8,879 nucleotides of DNA from positions 1 to 8,879 of the forward strand of contig JADFVY010000572.1 of NCBI GenBank assembly GCA_015222795.1. The letters run 5' to 3'. The notes below the pieces were generated by a model. That model made no database searches. It was not told the DNA's origin and worked only from the letters and a program-made list of their open reading frames with translations. Positions within the stretch are counted from its first letter, which is position 1, and every line of letters starts with the position of its first letter. Source of the DNA: Pseudomonadota bacterium. GTDB lineage: Bacteria; Pseudomonadota; Alphaproteobacteria; UBA8366; JADFVY01. The position numbers and the translations under genes were made by a program. Positions 6,459-8,879 of the stretch are shown in pieces.

Positions 6459-7865
6459 ATGAAAATCGATTGGCTGACGGCGCAGAAAGTCCCGATTCCC
6501 AATTTGCTGACCACGGCGCTGGCTGTGCTGCTGGACGACCGGATGACGACTTCGGCGGCGGTGCTGGAACAGCATGGCAAGGGCGAGGGGCCGTTCTCGT
6601 CCATGCCGCCCGATGTTGTCTGTTTCCCCCAATCCAACGAGGAAGTATCGGCCATCGTGAAACTGTGCGCCGAGCATAAGGTGCCGATCATTCCCTTTGG
6701 CACCGGCACTTCGCTGGAGGGCCATGTGCTGGCGTTGAAGGGCGGCGTCAGTATCGATGTTAGCCATATGAATAATGTGCTCGAAGTCAATTCCGAGGAC
6801 CTGGACTGCCGCGTCCAGGCCGGCGTCACCCGCAAGCAGTTGAACGAATATATCAAGGACCGGGGACTGTTTTTCCCCATCGATCCCGGCGCCGACGCCT
6901 CGCTGGGCGGCATGGCGGCGACAAGGGCATCGGGCACCAACGCGGTGCGTTACGGCACCATGCGCGAATGCGTGCTGGGCATGACGGTGGTCATGCCGGA
7001 CGGGCGGATCGTCCGCATCGGCGGGCGGGCACGCAAATCGGCGGCCGGTTACGATCTGACGCGGCTGTTCGTCGGGTCGGAGGGTACGCTGGGTGTGATT
7101 ACCGAAATCCAACTCAGGTTGCACGGTATTCCCGAGGCTATTACCGCCGCGGTTTGCCAGTTCGACAGTTTAGGGGGCGCCGTCGCCGCGGTTATCCAGA
7201 CCATCCAGATGGGGGTTCCGGTCGCCCGCATGGAACTGCTGGACGATCTGCAGATGAAGGCCTGCATCGCCTATTCGAAGCTGGAAGGGTATGAGGAAAA
7301 ACCGACCCTGTTCTTCGAATTTCATGGCAGCGAAACTTTTGCCGCCGAACAGGCGGAAACCGTCGGCGAAATTACCGCCGAAAACGGCGGCGGCGCCTTC
7401 AAATGGGCGAGCCGGATGGAAGACAGAAACGCGCTGTGGCAGGCGCGGCATGATTGCTATTATGCGGCGTTGGCGCTGGTGCCGGGCCGGCGCGGTATCG
7501 CGACCGATGTTTGCGTGCCGATCTCCAAATTGGCGGAATGCATTCTGGAGACTCGCAAGGACATCGACAAAAGTGACATGATCGCCCCCATCCTGGGCCA
7601 TGTCGGCGATGGTAATTTCCACGTCCAGTTCATCGTCGATCCAGAAGATCAGGCGCAGCTGGACATGGCCGAGGAAATCAACGAGCGCATGGTCCATCGC
7701 GCCATCGCACTGGGCGGTACATGCACCGGCGAACATGGCGTCGGCATCGCCAAGATGGATTTCCTGGTCGCCGAACAGGGCGAGGCGATCAGCATCATGC
7801 GCACGATCAAGCTGGCGCTCGATCCCGACAACATCATGAATCCGGGCAAAATCCTGCGGGTTTGA
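6459..7865 (+). CDS. D-lactate dehydrogenase (cytochrome), FAD-linked oxidase
   Basis: A 468-residue flavoprotein of the GlcD/D-lactate dehydrogenase family. It oxidises D-lactate (or a similar D-2-hydroxyacid) to the 2-oxoacid and passes electrons to cytochrome c or quinone. The FAD-binding PCMH-type domain spans about residues 50-225, with PFGTGTSLEG (79-88), DPGADASLGGMAATRASGTN (142-161), RYGTM (164-168) and KSAAGYDLTRLFVGSEGTLG (193-212). The C-terminal FAD-oxidase domain has ATDVCVPISKL (348-358), GHVGDGNFH with likely metal-ligand histidines (380-388), CTGEHGVG with the probable catalytic histidine (422-429), and NPGK (461-464). These agree closely with animal and yeast mitochondrial D-lactate dehydrogenases as I remember them. 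Length is normal after allowing for their targeting peptide. GAGG (6447-6450) at 8-base spacing fixes the start. No signal peptide is seen. Glycolate or D-2-hydroxyglutarate oxidation are alternatives; no GlcE/GlcF partners are adjacent. Confidence 0.87.
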   Translation: MKIDWLTAQKVPIPNLLTTALAVLLDDRMTTSAAVLEQHGKGEGPFSSMPPDVVCFPQSNEEVSAIVKLCAEHKVPIIPFGTGTSLEGHVLALKGGVSIDVSHMNNVLEVNSEDLDCRVQAGVTRKQLNEYIKDRGLFFPIDPGADASLGGMAATRASGTNAVRYGTMRECVLGMTVVMPDGRIVRIGGRARKSAAGYDLTRLFVGSEGTLGVITEIQLRLHGIPEAITAAVCQFDSLGGAVAAVIQTIQMGVPVARMELLDDLQMKACIAYSKLEGYEEKPTLFFEFHGSETFAAEQAETVGEITAENGGGAFKWASRMEDRNALWQARHDCYYAALALVPGRRGIATDVCVPISKLAECILETRKDIDKSDMIAPILGHVGDGNFHVQFIVDPEDQAQLDMAEEINERMVHRAIALGGTCTGEHGVGIAKMDFLVAEQGEAISIMRTIKLALDPDNIMNPGKILRV

Positions 7866-7897
7866 CCCGAATCATTTTGCCGACCCGGCCGGACGGA

Positions 7898-7903
7898 TAT
7901 ATT
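7898..7903 (+). promoter_or_regulatory. Candidate -10 box of a leaderless transcript for the P-type ATPase
   Basis: TATATT, one mismatch from TATAAT, ends 7 bases before the ATG at 7911. Transcription from it would begin at or next to the start codon. No good ribosome binding site precedes that ATG; the nearest purine-rich run, GGACGGA at 7891-7897, is 13 bases away. The upstream -35 position is weak. Cotranscription with the D-lactate dehydrogenase gene, whose stop is 45 bases upstream, is the alternative. Confidence 0.3.
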
Positions 7904-7910
7904 CGCCGGC

Positions 7911-8879
7911 ATGGAAACCATCGGCAAGCCACCCGAATCGCACACCGGCCCTTTACTCTCCGATGTTCTGGAGTGCCGCTGGCATGCCGTTACGGTGGAA
8001 GAGGCTTTCGACAAGCTGGATGCCAGCACCAACGGCCTGGACGAGGGCGAGGCGGCGGCGCGCCGTGCGATCTATGGCGATAACAGCCTGCCCGTCGGGC
8101 GCAGGCCTGGCCTGGCCATCGTCTATCTGCGGCAATTCAAGAGCCCACTGATTTATTTGCTGCTGGCCGCGGCCGCGGTATCGCTGGCCATCGGCGAGTT
8201 GACCGACGCCATCTTTATCTTCGTGGTGCTGCAGGTCAACGCAATCATCGGCGCGACTCAGGAATGGAAGGCCGCATCCAGCGCCGCCGCGCTGGACACG
8301 CTGGTCCAGAAACTGGCGGTGGTCTGGCGCAACGGAGTGCGTCGGCAGATCGACGCTGTCGAGCTGGTACCCGGCGACTTGGTTGAACTGGGGGCAGGGG
8401 CGCTGGCGCCCGCCGATATAAGGCTGGTGTCCGACCGGGACCTGCAAGTCGATGAGTCGCTGCTGACCGGCGAATCGCTGCCAGTCGAAAAAGATGCGCT
8501 TCAGTCGCTCCCCGCCGATACCCCGCTGGGCGACCGCCGAACCCTGCTTCACGCAGGCACCGTGGCTCTGGCCGGGCGGGGTCGCGGCCTTGTGGCGCGA
8601 ACTGGCCTGCATACGGAAATCGGGCGCATCGCCCAGGCGCTGGCCGCCGCCGAGCAGCCACCACCGCCCCTGCTGGAACGGCTGGACCGCTTCGCCACCC
8701 GCGTCGGCTATGCCATGGTCGGGGTGATCGTGCTGCTGGGTGCGGTTCAACTGATGCGCGGGTTCGATCTGGTACAGGTGTTTTTCGTCGCGGTGGCGCT
8801 GGCGGTGGCGGCAATTCCCGAAGGCATGCCGGTCGCGATCACCGTGGCGCTGGCCATAGGCACCAGGCGCATGGCGCGC
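7911..8879 (+). CDS. P2-type cation-transporting P-type ATPase, N-terminal part (runs off right edge)
   Basis: The first 323 residues of an inner-membrane cation pump; full members have about 850-950. A cation-ATPase N-terminal domain (about 24-75, WHAVTVEEAF at 24-33, YGDNSLP at 55-61) leads to two membrane helices (about 78-95 and 97-115) and QEWKA (117-121). The actuator domain follows, with VPGDLVELG (153-161), DESLLTGESLPVEK containing the dephosphorylation motif TGES (181-194), and HTEIGRIAQAL (234-244). Helices 3 and 4 follow near 264-284 and 288-312; helix 4 holds the ion-site motif PEGMP (303-307), where Ca2+ pumps usually have PEGLP. The window ends just before the DKTGT phosphorylation site, so activity cannot be judged. 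The substrate could be Ca2+, Mg2+, Na+ or another cation. The ATG is chosen because the N-terminal domain begins shortly after it; its ribosome binding site is weak. Confidence 0.88.
   Translation, partial: METIGKPPESHTGPLLSDVLECRWHAVTVEEAFDKLDASTNGLDEGEAAARRAIYGDNSLPVGRRPGLAIVYLRQFKSPLIYLLLAAAAVSLAIGELTDAIFIFVVLQVNAIIGATQEWKAASSAAALDTLVQKLAVVWRNGVRRQIDAVELVPGDLVELGAGALAPADIRLVSDRDLQVDESLLTGESLPVEKDALQSLPADTPLGDRRTLLHAGTVALAGRGRGLVARTGLHTEIGRIAQALAAAEQPPPPLLERLDRFATRVGYAMVGVIVLLGAVQLMRGFDLVQVFFVAVALAVAAIPEGMPVAITVALAIGTRRMAR

Noticed and set aside
7862..7903. TTGACC overlapping the dehydrogenase stop as the -35 partner of TATATT
   Set aside because: The spacing is 30 bases, far from the 16-18 needed.
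7953..8814. Minus-strand frames of 265 and 189 codons opposite the P-type ATPase
   Set aside because: Their composition is typical of reverse-frame shadows, with no domains, and the plus strand encodes clear TGES and PEGMP motifs.
1..8879. A mobile element, defence system or CRISPR array in the window
   Set aside because: Every stretch above 200 bases is taken by a recognisable or well-supported gene. No direct-repeat arrays, terminal inverted repeats, transposase or nuclease motifs were seen.

Overview
The window looks like ordinary chromosome from a high-GC Gram-negative bacterium, most likely an alphaproteobacterium. The basis is the strong G/C third-position bias, the long spurious reverse-strand frames that such bias creates, a lipobox lipoprotein, and the style of the proteins. 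This placement is inference; no rRNA, tRNA or other marker gene is present. I see no transposase, integrase, CRISPR array, tRNA or phage gene, and base usage looks even throughout.

Layout. (1) Positions 1-1225, minus strand: a DjlA-type membrane-anchored J-domain co-chaperone, followed by an EamA/DMT-family permease that runs off the left edge. The stop and start codons overlap in TAATG. (2) Positions 1226-1373: a divergent intergenic region with a TTGACA box inside an imperfect inverted repeat. (3) Positions 1374-5815, plus strand: a very large fused HyuA-HyuB protein best read as ATP-dependent 5-oxoprolinase. A small winged-helix (MarR-like) regulator follows 28 bases downstream, then a 58-residue lipoprotein with a repeated PGQ-x-KK motif. 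(4) Positions 5828-6262, minus strand: a stand-alone tandem CBS-domain protein, convergent with the lipoprotein gene. (5) Positions 6263-6458: a second divergent intergenic region. (6) Positions 6459-8879, plus strand: an FAD-linked D-lactate dehydrogenase (cytochrome-type), then a P2-type cation-transporting P-type ATPase cut by the right edge just before its phosphorylation site.

How the genes may work together. The oxoprolinase would return 5-oxoproline to glutamate, and the adjacent winged-helix gene is the obvious candidate for its regulator, perhaps through the inverted repeat upstream of the oxoprolinase. The D-lactate dehydrogenase would feed electrons from D-lactate (or a similar D-2-hydroxyacid) to the respiratory chain. 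The CBS protein may sense adenine nucleotides, but nothing shows its partner. These look like separate housekeeping or catabolic units rather than one system. I did not find a convincing new multi-gene system. The best leads are the regulator/operator pairing, the repeat-bearing lipoprotein, and a possible leaderless promoter for the P-type ATPase.
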